Source of the DNA: Actinobacteria bacterium UBA4426 | GTDB taxonomy: Bacteria > Actinomycetota > Actinomycetes > S36-B12 | Direction: 5' to 3' | NCBI GenBank assembly: GCA_002390705.1 | Contig: DGQA01000012.1 | Coordinates: 14,699-78,698 of the forward strand | Length of the DNA: 64,000 nucleotides | Part shown: positions 50,561-59,550 of the stretch, piece by piece | Layout: each line of letters begins with the position of its first letter | How positions within the stretch are numbered: position 1 is the first letter of the stretch | The notes under the pieces: model-generated | The model's input: only the letters and a program-made list of their open reading frames with translations | Told to the model about the DNA's origin: nothing | The model's database searches: none | Position numbers and translations under genes: made by a program

Positions 50561-51469
50561 ATCCTTCTGCTCTTCGGTTTCACCAAACTTGCGTTCGAGT
50601 GCAAGCAAAATTGTGACGAATGCGGCACCTGCGATAAAGAGCAGTAGCGCGATTCCGATTTGATCCGTGGGTGCGAGTAGCTCTCGCTCGGGCCCTTGCC
50701 ACGGCCACAGAGCTCGCAAGGAACCGAGCATGAGACCGGTAATGATCACCAGGGTTACCCGAGCACGATTTTCCAGCAACCACTTAAGTAGTGACACGAA
50801 AATTGCGAGACCGAGAATCGCTCCAAGAGCGAACACAATGAGATAGGTGAAGTTTCGATCGTTGACCGCTGCAATTGTTGGGTCATACATTCCTACTGTG
50901 AGCAACAAGAACGAACCCGAAACCCCTGGCAGTACTAGGGCGCAGATTGCGATCGAGGCCCAAAAGAAAACGACGATCAAGCTGGGGTCGGCCACGTTCC
51001 CTTGCGGTAAACCGGTCAAGAAGAATACGAAGACTGCAGAAATCAAGCCAAGTAGAACAAATGACGAGGACCAACCGCCCACCTTAGTAACCATGTGAGC
51101 GGGGACGTAGGTACCGGCAATCACGAGCCCGAAGAACAGAGCCTTCATAGCAATTGGTTGCTCGTCAAGCAATGGCTCAATGAGTTTTGCTCCAAGAATC
51201 ACGGCGGCGCCCATCCCGATCGCAACTGGGATAAGTAGGCGCCATGGAAGTGACTTGAAAGTCGATACCGCGGTTTTGGTCGAAGCCTTCCCCGGGGCAA
51301 GCCCGACGAGCTGGCGAACACTGAGCACGAGGTCGGCGATCGAATTTATAAGCATCTGGTAGATCCCCACGATCAATGCGAGGGTCCCTCCGCTGACTCC
51401 GGGAACCACTTCAGCTGACCCCATGAGGGCACCGCGACCAAGATTGGTAATGAATTTCAGCACTGCCAC
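50546..51469 (-). CDS. DUF368 polyprenyl-phosphate flippase (PopT-like)
   Basis: A 307-residue membrane protein with about eight helices. The paired motifs GSAEVVPGVSGGTLALIVGI and ALVLPGVSGSFLLLTVGMYD are the DUF368 signature. Members of this family (PopT) return undecaprenyl phosphate across the membrane for wall synthesis. A short charged tail ends the protein. It is divergent from the methyltransferase gene by six bases. Confidence 0.9.
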   Translation of the reverse strand: MAVLKFITNLGRGALMGSAEVVPGVSGGTLALIVGIYQMLINSIADLVLSVRQLVGLAPGKASTKTAVSTFKSLPWRLLIPVAIGMGAAVILGAKLIEPLLDEQPIAMKALFFGLVIAGTYVPAHMVTKVGGWSSSFVLLGLISAVFVFFLTGLPQGNVADPSLIVVFFWASIAICALVLPGVSGSFLLLTVGMYDPTIAAVNDRNFTYLIVFALGAILGLAIFVSLLKWLLENRARVTLVIITGLMLGSLRALWPWQGPERELLAPTDQIGIALLLFIAGAAFVTILLALERKFGETEEQKDLLET

Positions 51470-51475
51470 AGGCTA

Positions 51476-52123
51476 GTGGGTAAGTTCACTCCCGTGGATG
51501 AAGAACAGGCCGGCGAGCCCTTTGCCGTGATTGGTGTCGGACCGTGGGAGGGCAAATGGCCGAGCGGAGACCACTACGATCCGGATTTATTGCTCGAGGG
51601 GGACAAGCGCAATGTTGTTGATCAGTATCGCTACTGGAAACTAGAAGCGATCGTTGCTGATCTGGATACCAAGCGGCACCCGATGCATATTGCTATTGAA
51701 AACCTTGGCCACGACTTCAACATCGGGACAATTGTCCGTAGCGCGAATGCCTTCCTGGTCAACGAAGTCCATATTGTGGGCAAGAAGCGGTGGAACCGCC
51801 GTGGCGCCATGGTGACCGATCGGTACCAGCACGTCCACCACCATGAACACGCAAGTGACTTCCTCAGGTGGGCAAAGTCAGAGAGTCTGCCTGTGATCGG
51901 CTTGGATAATTTCCCTGGAGCGGTCAAACTTGAATCATTTACATTTCCCAAAAGCTGCGTATTAGTCGTTGGCCAAGAAGGAACCGGGCTGTCAGACCCC
52001 ATGCGTGACGGGTGCGATTCCCTCGTGGAAATCTCGCAATTTGGTTCCACCCGCTCAATAAATGTGGGCGCCGCGGCTGCAATTGCCATGCATGGCTGGA
52101 TTCGAACCCACGCGGCGCGCTGA
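51476..52123 (+). CDS. SpoU/TrmH-family RNA methyltransferase
   Basis: A 215-residue SPOUT enzyme. The three SpoU motifs are visible: NIGTIVRSANAF, VVGQEGTGLSDP and SINVGAAAAIAMHGW. It methylates ribose 2'-OH of tRNA or rRNA with SAM; the exact site cannot be told. About 60 extra residues precede the catalytic domain. It starts at a GTG six bases from the divergent DUF368 start. Confidence 0.87.
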   Translation: MGKFTPVDEEQAGEPFAVIGVGPWEGKWPSGDHYDPDLLLEGDKRNVVDQYRYWKLEAIVADLDTKRHPMHIAIENLGHDFNIGTIVRSANAFLVNEVHIVGKKRWNRRGAMVTDRYQHVHHHEHASDFLRWAKSESLPVIGLDNFPGAVKLESFTFPKSCVLVVGQEGTGLSDPMRDGCDSLVEISQFGSTRSINVGAAAAIAMHGWIRTHAAR

Positions 52124-52222
52124 CACGGCTGCGATCGGTTACCTCGTTGTAATCCAAGCATGGAAGGATGAGGTCAATCAACCGTTCCCGTGCTCAAGCG
52201 GGCTAAGAAATTTGGAGTGTAC

Positions 52223-53245
52223 ATGCCGATTGCATCCCCAGAGGTATATGGCGAAATGCTCGATCGCGCGAAGGAAGGTAAATTTGCCTACCCCGCGATC
52301 AACACCTCTTCATCGCAGACAATTGTCGCGGCAATCCGCGGCTTTGCCGAAGCAGAGAGCGACGGGATCGTTCAAGTTTCGTGGGGAGGCGCCGAATTTG
52401 CTTCGGGCCAAGGCGTGAAAGATATGGTTACCGGGGCCGTTGCCCTCGCTGAGTTCGCTCACGTTGTAGCTGCCAAATACGACGTGAACATTGCACTTCA
52501 CACAGATCACTGTCCACTGGACAAGTTACCAGGATTTATGGAACCACTTATTTCGGTCTCACAAGAGCGAGTTGTTAAAGGCCTTGCGCCGCTATTCCAG
52601 TCACACATGTGGGACGGCTCCGCCGTACCTCTCGCGGAAAACTTGGATATTTCAGAGCGAATGCTTGATGCATGCGTCAAAGCAAACATCATTCTTGAAA
52701 TCGAAATAGGTGTTGTCGGTGGCGAGGAAGATGGTATTGAAGCCACACATGACGCGAAACTGTTCTCAACGGTTGAAGATGGACTTGAAACTGCGCAGCG
52801 GCTTGGTGTAGGTGAGCGAGGTCGTTACATGGTCGCTGCAACATTTGGCAACGTTCACGGCGTGTACAAACCGGGTAACGTTGTGTTGACTCCTGTGATC
52901 CTCAAAGAAATCCAAGATGCAGTTGGTAAGGAGTACGGAGTGGATAAACCATTTGACTTGGTGTTCCATGGTGGATCTGGTTCATTGCTGAGTGAAATTC
53001 GTGAATCACTGGATTACGGTGTGATAAAAATGAATATCGATACCGACACTCAATACGCATTTACCCGTCCAATTGCCAATCACATGTTCGTCAATTACAA
53101 CGGAGTACTCAAAATTGATGGTGAGGTCGGCAACAAGAAAATGTATGACCCACGCGCTTATGGCAAAGCCGCAGAAGCCGGCATGGCCGACCGCGTAAAG
53201 CTTGCTTGCGAGGATTTGCGCTCTGCTGGAACGAGGATGAAGTAG
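52223..53245 (+). CDS. fba: Class II fructose-bisphosphate aldolase
   Basis: A 340-residue class II aldolase with zinc ligands in ALHTDHCP (near residue 97), the EIEIGVVGGEEDG segment, NVHGVYKPG, and GGSG near 255. It splits fructose 1,6-bisphosphate in glycolysis and works in reverse in gluconeogenesis. ATG 52223 follows TTGGAG; the reading from 52190 adds 11 residues. Confidence 0.95.
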   Translation: MPIASPEVYGEMLDRAKEGKFAYPAINTSSSQTIVAAIRGFAEAESDGIVQVSWGGAEFASGQGVKDMVTGAVALAEFAHVVAAKYDVNIALHTDHCPLDKLPGFMEPLISVSQERVVKGLAPLFQSHMWDGSAVPLAENLDISERMLDACVKANIILEIEIGVVGGEEDGIEATHDAKLFSTVEDGLETAQRLGVGERGRYMVAATFGNVHGVYKPGNVVLTPVILKEIQDAVGKEYGVDKPFDLVFHGGSGSLLSEIRESLDYGVIKMNIDTDTQYAFTRPIANHMFVNYNGVLKIDGEVGNKKMYDPRAYGKAAEAGMADRVKLACEDLRSAGTRMK

Positions 53246-53247
53246 CC

Positions 53248-53646
53248 ATGGATTCACAAAATTTACTTGGTGGTCCAGGACCCACACGCTTACCTGAAGG
53301 CGATGCCGCACAAAGTGCACTCTCTGCCGGGGGCGATCCACGTGAAGTTGTCGCTCAATACCCCACGAGTTCACTTGCTTGGGCGATGCTAAGTGACCAG
53401 GCGTGGGATAACAGTGACGTCATTGGGTCTTATGCGTTTGCACGAGTCGGCTATCACCGTGGGCTTGATGCGCTTCGTAAAAATGGCTGGAAAGGTTTTG
53501 GTCCGGTTCCATGGAGCCATGAGCCAAATCAAGGCTTCCTGCGCTGCCTCCAAAACTTGGGTAGAGCCGCTGGTGAAATCAATGAAAGCGACGAGAAAGT
53601 TCGAATCTCTGAGTTCATCGTGGAATGTGATCCAACACTTGCCTAA
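53248..53646 (+). CDS. DUF3151 protein
   Basis: A 132-residue protein of the actinobacterial DUF3151 family, nearly always next to fba. Typical stretches are SSLAWAMLSDQAWD, SYAFARVGYHRGLDALRKNG and PVPWSHEPNQGFLRCLQNLG. Function unknown. It starts two bases after fba, so it is co-transcribed, and its end overlaps the oxidoreductase. Confidence 0.88.
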   Translation: MDSQNLLGGPGPTRLPEGDAAQSALSAGGDPREVVAQYPTSSLAWAMLSDQAWDNSDVIGSYAFARVGYHRGLDALRKNGWKGFGPVPWSHEPNQGFLRCLQNLGRAAGEINESDEKVRISEFIVECDPTLA

Positions 53647-54571
53647 ACACGTGCTGATCGCTGGCGCAGGAGTCACTGGGATTTCCTGCGCCATTGCATT
53701 GCGTGAGCGGGGAGTTCCTTTTCGAATTGTTAATAAAGGTCGCCGGGTTGGTGGCCGCATGGCTTCGCGTATTGTCCGTGATTCGGGCACACCATTTGAT
53801 GGTCGAGTTTTTGACACGGGCGCTTCGTACTTCACAGTGAGTGAATCCGAATTCGCATCGGTTGTCGCCAAATTGGAAACTGCGGGTGTCGTGCAACCGT
53901 GGACGGATACTTTCCATTTTGCTGACGCAGAAGGCATCGCCGGTGTGAAAACAGGGCCCATGCGCTATCGGGCCGAGGGTGGGATCCGCAGCGTTGTTGA
54001 GTATCTAGCTCGTGATCTGGTGATTGAAGAAGGTGAAATTACCAAATTGCCCACATCTGAACGACTAGCACTGTGCATGCCAACACCCCAAGCGGCTCGG
54101 GTGTTCCCGCCGGCGAGTGATCTGAGTTCAGCAGTGTGGGAACCGGTTATTTCGGTGTCGATGTTATTTGACCACGCTCATTGGAGTGATTTTGACGGAA
54201 TCTTTGTCAACCAGGATGCGCAAATTACCTGGATCGCGAATGATGGAGCCCGACGTGGAGACCAAGCACCGGCACTCGTTGTTCATATGAGCCCGGTCCT
54301 CTCTGCCGGTCACCTTGGGGATCCCAGTGAGGTGATTCCCATTGCAATAGCTCGTGTCCAGAAAATTCTGGGCTTCGACGAGGAACCCACGTGGTCACAC
54401 GCACACCGGTGGACCTTTGCCAAGCCAATAGAAGGGACCACCTCATCGACACCGGGTTTCGTGCTGGGTGAAGTGTCACTCGCCAGCGATGAATTCAGTG
54501 CCCGGCCTCGGGTTGAGGCTGGTTGGCTCAGTGGTCGCGATCTTGGGCATGCCCTCGCTGATGGCGGATGA
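53627..54571 (+). CDS. FAD-dependent oxidoreductase, renalase-like
   Basis: A protein of about 314 residues. The Rossmann motif LIAGAGVTGISCAIALRERG and the second patch GRRVGGRMASR are typical of amine-oxidase/renalase flavoproteins, and a C-terminal GWLSGRDLGHAL returns to the FAD. The substrate is unknown. The start is uncertain (GTG 53627, TTG 53639 or GTG 53651); an overlap with the DUF3151 gene suggests coupling. Confidence 0.75.
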   Translation: MIQHLPKHVLIAGAGVTGISCAIALRERGVPFRIVNKGRRVGGRMASRIVRDSGTPFDGRVFDTGASYFTVSESEFASVVAKLETAGVVQPWTDTFHFADAEGIAGVKTGPMRYRAEGGIRSVVEYLARDLVIEEGEITKLPTSERLALCMPTPQAARVFPPASDLSSAVWEPVISVSMLFDHAHWSDFDGIFVNQDAQITWIANDGARRGDQAPALVVHMSPVLSAGHLGDPSEVIPIAIARVQKILGFDEEPTWSHAHRWTFAKPIEGTTSSTPGFVLGEVSLASDEFSARPRVEAGWLSGRDLGHALADGG

Positions 54572-54603
54572 TCAGTCGAACCGCAATTCTGCTGCTGAAA
54601 AAA

Positions 54604-55800
54604 TTAGCGCAATTTCCCGCGCCAAGCCGAAAAAGACTTCACCGACTGCCCGTGCGGTTTTTTTAGCCACGGGTACGGGTGAATTTCGGCCAAATCTGTG
54701 AATTTCTGAAAACTGGGAACAGGCGCGTAGGTTACCGCCACTGGATTGTTGCGAGCAAACTCGGTTGGGTCGCCCAAATAGAGATGCACTTCCCGTCGCT
54801 GTGCTAAGTCTTTTAAAGTCTCGAGATAGAAAAGGATCCGCTGAGAAGACAACTGTAATTTGCGCAAGGCTGATTCGTTGAAAACAAAGACTACCGGCAA
54901 GTGTGGGTGAGCGGCCAATGCAGGATCGCTATCACCCAATGATTCAATTGTGAGTAAAACGTACTCTGGAGTGCGGATCTTTACCGCAATTGATGGCCCG
55001 GCGGTCCCTTGCGGATCAGGGTCACGATTCAAGAGCGGGTCAACGGCTATTTCGTTGAGTGAAATTTTATCGGGGAAATTTTCGATTGGACACGCGTGCT
55101 TCAACGCGCATTCGCCGCACAACTGCGGTGCCCGTTTGTGGACTTGCCAGCGCGAAAGACCGTAGGGCCTTGCGTTTGCAGAGCCAACGACCCACTGCCA
55201 GCCAGTTAGGTTCGCCGCCCGCGACCCATCAATTAGATGGCGATACATGCGTTCTTGGCCGTGCAGCCAACCTGCGTTGTTACGGACCGTCCACTGTGAT
55301 GCCAGCCACATTCTGGTTTGGTTGACGAGCCAACCGTCGCGGGTTAGTTCATCAACTGCAAAATCAATACATGCCATACCGGGTGGCCAGCCGTCCCCAG
55401 GCGCATCCCACACCTGCTCGAACCGGAGATTGTGGAATAGACGGGTACCCATACGTGCATAAAGGTGTCGTGAATATTCTTGCCATAAGAGTTCGTCACG
55501 AAACTTCTCACGATCTGCAAACGGAGCTCTCGAAACATGCCTCCATAATTTTTCGAGGGTTAAGAGGTTGTGTCGAATGTATGGTGACAAGACCGTAGCT
55601 CCGCGTGCCGCTACTGGCAAGACTTCTGATCGGTTTCTTGCGTAGCCCGCAATATTTAATTTAGATAATGCCTGATCTGCTGCGCTTTGCCCACCGGTAA
55701 TGGAACTTCGCCCTCCGCCGGAATGCAAACCAGAAAAGTGGTCAACAACTAACTGATCAATGTCTAATAAAGTGTCCAAGCGCTTCAAAGAAAACCTCAC
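54604..55800 (-). CDS. Domain-permuted photolyase/cryptochrome homologue
   Basis: A 398-residue protein. Residues about 28-215 match the FAD-binding domain of photolyases (TVLSPYIRHNLLT, FRDELLWQEYSRHLYARM, LVNQTRMWLASQW, ANLTGWQWVVGSA). C144, C228, C231 and C237 (CGECALKHACPIENF) resemble the four Fe-S cysteines of FeS-BCP photolyases. Residues about 290-370 look like the photolyase alpha/beta domain (PVVFVFNESALRKLQ, SSQRILFYLETLKDLAQR, LYLGDP), which normally comes first. DNA repair or light sensing is plausible. Transcription runs alone on the minus strand. Confidence 0.75.
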   Translation of the reverse strand: MRFSLKRLDTLLDIDQLVVDHFSGLHSGGGRSSITGGQSAADQALSKLNIAGYARNRSEVLPVAARGATVLSPYIRHNLLTLEKLWRHVSRAPFADREKFRDELLWQEYSRHLYARMGTRLFHNLRFEQVWDAPGDGWPPGMACIDFAVDELTRDGWLVNQTRMWLASQWTVRNNAGWLHGQERMYRHLIDGSRAANLTGWQWVVGSANARPYGLSRWQVHKRAPQLCGECALKHACPIENFPDKISLNEIAVDPLLNRDPDPQGTAGPSIAVKIRTPEYVLLTIESLGDSDPALAAHPHLPVVFVFNESALRKLQLSSQRILFYLETLKDLAQRREVHLYLGDPTEFARNNPVAVTYAPVPSFQKFTDLAEIHPYPWLKKPHGQSVKSFSAWRGKLR

Positions 55801-56112
55801 TACTTAATCGATTTCACTATTGTAATGACAAAGAGAATCAAGATTTTTTCACCTCTGGATGCTTGGCCCAGCAACTCGCTGTAGGGAGGCCATGATTAGT
55901 TATCACTTGTCATGGAGCTCACAAGTCACCGTAAAGATTGAGTTTCGAGGATAGATTCCAGACTGTTTCTCATTACTGGAGTCGCAACCGGCTCCGTATC
56001 CGGAAATCAATTGTGGGAGCGCCTCGGCCAAATGAGTCCTGCTAATGGGTGCTCCCCCTCGTAAACTCTGGTCACCCTCATAGCACCGGATCAACTCCGG
56101 TACCCTTTCGCG
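55801..56112. other. Divergent region between photolyase homologue and purA
   Basis: 312 bases without a supported gene. It holds a small hairpin ACCGGA/TCCGGT (56085-56090 with 56096-56101) 11 bases before the purA GTG, which has no Shine-Dalgarno. A 20-codon reading at 55892 behind AGGGAGG is too short to call. Confidence 0.5.
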
Positions 56113-57402
56113 GTGCCCGCAATAGTTCTTCTCGGCTCCCAATGGGGGGACGAAGGTAAAGGTAAAGCAACAGACCTTCTTGGAGATCGCGTTGATTACG
56201 TAGTTCGGTATCAGGGGGGCAATAACGCCGGTCATACGGTGGTCATCGGCGATAAAAAATTCGCACTCCACCTGTTGCCCAGTGGGATCCTTACCCCTGA
56301 AGTAGTACCCGTGATTGCCAACGGGGTCGTGATTGACCCGGCGGTTCTGCTCGAGGAAATTGCCGGGCTCAATGCTCAGGGTATTAATACCTCCAAATTA
56401 TTGATCAGCGCTAATGCGCACTTGATCACGAGTTATCACGTGACTTTGGACAAGGTGACTGAGCGGTTCCTGGGCAAAGCCCAGATTGGCACAACTGGCC
56501 GGGGGATCGGCCCGACCTATAGTGACAAGATCGGGCGCGTTGGCATTAGAGTCCAAGACCTTTTCGATGAATCGATTCTGCGACAAAAAGTGGAGAGTGC
56601 GCTTACCAACAAGAACCAAGTGTTGGTAAAAGTGTTTAATCGCCGTGAAATAGATATTGATGCAGTGGTTGCGGACCTGTTGCAATTCGCTGAGATTCTG
56701 CACCCAATGGTCCGTGACACCTCACTTGTTCTCAATAAAGCACTAGATGAAGGCAAGGTTGTTCTGCTCGAAGGTGGGCAGGGAACACTTCTTGACGTAG
56801 ACCACGGCACTTATCCCTTTGTGACGTCAAGTAACCCCACTGCCGGCGGTGCTTGCACGGGAAGTGGAATCGGACCAACCCGAATTGATCGGGTTGTGGG
56901 AATCCTTAAGGCGTACACGACTCGGGTTGGTTCTGGCCCGTTCCCCACCGAACTCTTTGACGAAGATGGGGAGAAGCTTCGCACCATTGGTGGCGAGCGC
57001 GGTGTAACAACCGGGCGAGCACGTCGATGTGGCTGGTTCGATGTTCCCATTTCGCGGTACGCAACCCGCATCAATGGACTCACGGATACTTTCCTCACCA
57101 AGCTCGATGTCCTCACCGGTTGGGATCAGATTCCTGTGTGTGTCGCCTACGACATTGAGGGTGAGCGAAGTGACGAAATCCCTATGACCCAAACAGATTT
57201 TCATCACGCCAAGCCGATCTACGAAATGCTTCCAGGTTGGAGTGAAGATATTTCAGGCGCGCAGTCGATTTCGGACCTGCCAAAGAATGCCCGAGATTAC
57301 GTTGAATTCCTGGAAGAAAAGTCAGGGACTCGGATTAGCGCGATTGGAGTTGGGCAAGATCGCAATGCCACGATTGCGATAAACGACCTGATCGGCTCAT
57401 GA
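56113..57402 (+). CDS. purA: Adenylosuccinate synthetase
   Basis: A 429-residue PurA. The P-loop-like GSQWGDEGKGKATDLLGD at residue 8, GGNNAGHTVV, and GTTGRGIGPTYSDKIGR are intact. It joins IMP and aspartate using GTP in AMP synthesis. The start is GTG 56113; homology begins at once. It overlaps the next gene by four bases. Confidence 0.96.
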   Translation: MPAIVLLGSQWGDEGKGKATDLLGDRVDYVVRYQGGNNAGHTVVIGDKKFALHLLPSGILTPEVVPVIANGVVIDPAVLLEEIAGLNAQGINTSKLLISANAHLITSYHVTLDKVTERFLGKAQIGTTGRGIGPTYSDKIGRVGIRVQDLFDESILRQKVESALTNKNQVLVKVFNRREIDIDAVVADLLQFAEILHPMVRDTSLVLNKALDEGKVVLLEGGQGTLLDVDHGTYPFVTSSNPTAGGACTGSGIGPTRIDRVVGILKAYTTRVGSGPFPTELFDEDGEKLRTIGGERGVTTGRARRCGWFDVPISRYATRINGLTDTFLTKLDVLTGWDQIPVCVAYDIEGERSDEIPMTQTDFHHAKPIYEMLPGWSEDISGAQSISDLPKNARDYVEFLEEKSGTRISAIGVGQDRNATIAINDLIGS

Positions 57403-58121
57403 GCGAGAAGCTCACGGCTGAGTACGAACCTCAATCTGAGTTGGACGCATACGGAAATCCCATTGGGATACTCGTTCACAGTAATCGTGCTCCTGATCCT
57501 CCACGTGGGGAGATTCGGGGTTCGCACGCAATTTTACAGCCGCTTGATGCGGGCAAGCACGCCTGTGATCTGTGGGAGGTGTTCGTTGGTGCCGATCATC
57601 TATGGACTTATATGCCGCATGGTCCGTTCCTGGCCGAGAGTGATTACCGGGAGTGGATTGAATCGAAACAGGGCGGTCAAGATCCGTACTACTACGCAAT
57701 TGTGGACGAGCAGAGTGGCAAGGCGCTCGGAGTCGCGAGTTACCTGCGGATTGATCCAGGTGCTCGAAGTATTGAGGTGGGTTGGATCACCTACTCACCA
57801 CAGTTGCAACGATCACGAATTGCAACCGACGCAATGTTTGTCATGATGCGAAATGCATTTGATTTGGGTTATCGCAGGTATGAGTGGAAATGCGATGTGC
57901 TCAATGAAAGCTCGATGCGCGCGGCCGAGCGTCTGGGCATGACTTATGAGGGGACCTTCCGGCAATCAGCCGTGGTGAAAGGTCGCAATCGCGACACCGC
58001 GTGGTTCGCCATCGTTGATTCCGATTGGCCCGCTATGAGGGCGGCTTTCGAACAATGGCTGGACCCGATAAATTTTGATGCCCAAGGGAATCAGGTGGTT
58101 TCTTTGGGTTCCCTGGGATAG
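57399..58121 (+). CDS. GNAT acetyltransferase, RimJ/RimL type
   Basis: A 240-residue acetyltransferase. The GNAT fold is seen at about 40-215: strand motif EVGWITYSPQLQRSRIATDA and the carboxy-terminal ECKCDVLN-like segment YEWKCDVLNESSMRAAERLG with GMTYEGTFRQ. Such proteins acetylate protein amino termini or small amines; the target is unknown. Its start overlaps the purA stop (ATGA), so it is translated with purA. Confidence 0.85.
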   Translation: MSEKLTAEYEPQSELDAYGNPIGILVHSNRAPDPPRGEIRGSHAILQPLDAGKHACDLWEVFVGADHLWTYMPHGPFLAESDYREWIESKQGGQDPYYYAIVDEQSGKALGVASYLRIDPGARSIEVGWITYSPQLQRSRIATDAMFVMMRNAFDLGYRRYEWKCDVLNESSMRAAERLGMTYEGTFRQSAVVKGRNRDTAWFAIVDSDWPAMRAAFEQWLDPINFDAQGNQVVSLGSLG

Positions 58122-58200
58122 CAATTGACAAATTCCGCCTCGGTGGACCGTTAAGTGGGGCTTTTCTTGCGGATCTTTTGGCTGGTTCTAGAGTTCTGTC

Positions 58201-59544
58201 ATGACGAATATCGATCCTGCCGAGGGCGCCCGGGTTTTTGATCTCGACCGTTCTTATGTCTTTCATTCCTGGAGTGCACAGAAGGCGCTCAAGCCCATGT
58301 GCGTCGCCGGGTCTCAAGGAAGTTACTTCTGGGACTACGACGGAAACAAGTACCTGGATTTTGCTTCACAACTAGTGAACGTAAATATTGGGCACCAACA
58401 CCCCAAGGTAATTGCCGCAATCCAAGACCAAGCCGGGAAACTGGCTACCGTTGCCCCGCAGCACGCCAATGACAAGCGTGGAGAAGCAGCACAGCGAATC
58501 GTTGAACTTGCGGGCGGCAAGGCTGCCAAGGTTTTCTTCACCAATGGTGGAGCCGACGGCGTTGAAAACGCAATTCGTATGGCGCGCTTGCACACACACA
58601 AACATAAAATTCTTTCCGCCTATCGTTCCTATCACGGAAACACTGGCAGTGCGATCCAAGCAACAGGTGATCCACGACGCTGGCCAAATGAGTACTCAGC
58701 CCAGCAGGTTCACTTCTTTGGTCCCTATCTTTACCGCAGCGAGTTCTGGGCAACCACTCCGGAGCAGGAATCAGAGCGCGCGTTAACACACCTGGAACAC
58801 GTAATTCAGTTTGAAGGACCAGGCACTGTCGGTGCAGTGCTGCTTGAGAGCGTGATCGGAACCGCAGGAATTTTAGTTCCGCCACCGGGTTACCTCGAAG
58901 GCGTGCGTGCACTGTGCGACAAGTACGAGATTGTCATGATTTTGGACGAGACCATGTCGGGCTTTGGTCGAACTGGGAAATGGTTCGCTTATCAAAACTG
59001 GAATGTTGAACCGGATCTAGTTGTTTTTGCTAAGGGTTCGAACTCAGGTTACGTTCCAGTGGGTGGCGTAATCATTTCAGGCGAAATCGCGGCAACATTT
59101 GATGAACGAGTATTTCCTGGTGGACTTACCTATTCAGGACACCCGTTAGCCGCAGCTTCCATTGTCGGTTCAATTGACGCGATGAAGGAAGAAAAGATCA
59201 TTGAAAACGCCGCATCAATTGGTGAAAATGTTTTGGGACCGGGTCTGCGCGAATTAGCTGAGAAGCATCCGGTGATCGGCGAAGTCCGCGGTCTCGGCGT
59301 GTTCTGGGCACTTGATCTGGTAATCAACCGCGAAACACGCGAACCATTGGCACCATATGGAGGAACGTCACAAGCTATGACTGATCTGGTCACCGAATGC
59401 AAGAAGCGTGGGCTCATGCCATTCGCCAACTTTAATAGAATGCATGTGGTGCCACCCTGTGTTGTGACTGAGGCTGAAGCGCGTGAAGGTCTGGAAATTC
59501 TCGACCAGGCGTTTAGTGCAATTGACTCCTACTACCAGGGCTGA
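58201..59544 (+). CDS. PLP-dependent class III aminotransferase
   Basis: A 447-residue omega-type aminotransferase. The PLP lysine is K278 (VVFAKGSNSGYVPVGGV), the aspartate D249 (MILDETMSGFGRTGKWF), and GGADGVENAIRMAR binds phosphate. Members act on beta-alanine, taurine, putrescine or similar omega-amines with pyruvate. Substrate cannot be assigned. It lies between purA and purD on the same strand, six bases before purD. Confidence 0.87.
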   Translation: MTNIDPAEGARVFDLDRSYVFHSWSAQKALKPMCVAGSQGSYFWDYDGNKYLDFASQLVNVNIGHQHPKVIAAIQDQAGKLATVAPQHANDKRGEAAQRIVELAGGKAAKVFFTNGGADGVENAIRMARLHTHKHKILSAYRSYHGNTGSAIQATGDPRRWPNEYSAQQVHFFGPYLYRSEFWATTPEQESERALTHLEHVIQFEGPGTVGAVLLESVIGTAGILVPPPGYLEGVRALCDKYEIVMILDETMSGFGRTGKWFAYQNWNVEPDLVVFAKGSNSGYVPVGGVIISGEIAATFDERVFPGGLTYSGHPLAAASIVGSIDAMKEEKIIENAASIGENVLGPGLRELAEKHPVIGEVRGLGVFWALDLVINRETREPLAPYGGTSQAMTDLVTECKKRGLMPFANFNRMHVVPPCVVTEAEAREGLEILDQAFSAIDSYYQG

Positions 59545-59550
59545 CCGAAC

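Noticed and set aside
55903..56271. 122-codon minus-strand frame at the purA start
   Set aside because: Half of it is antisense to conserved purA codons and it has no family match; not needed to explain the region.
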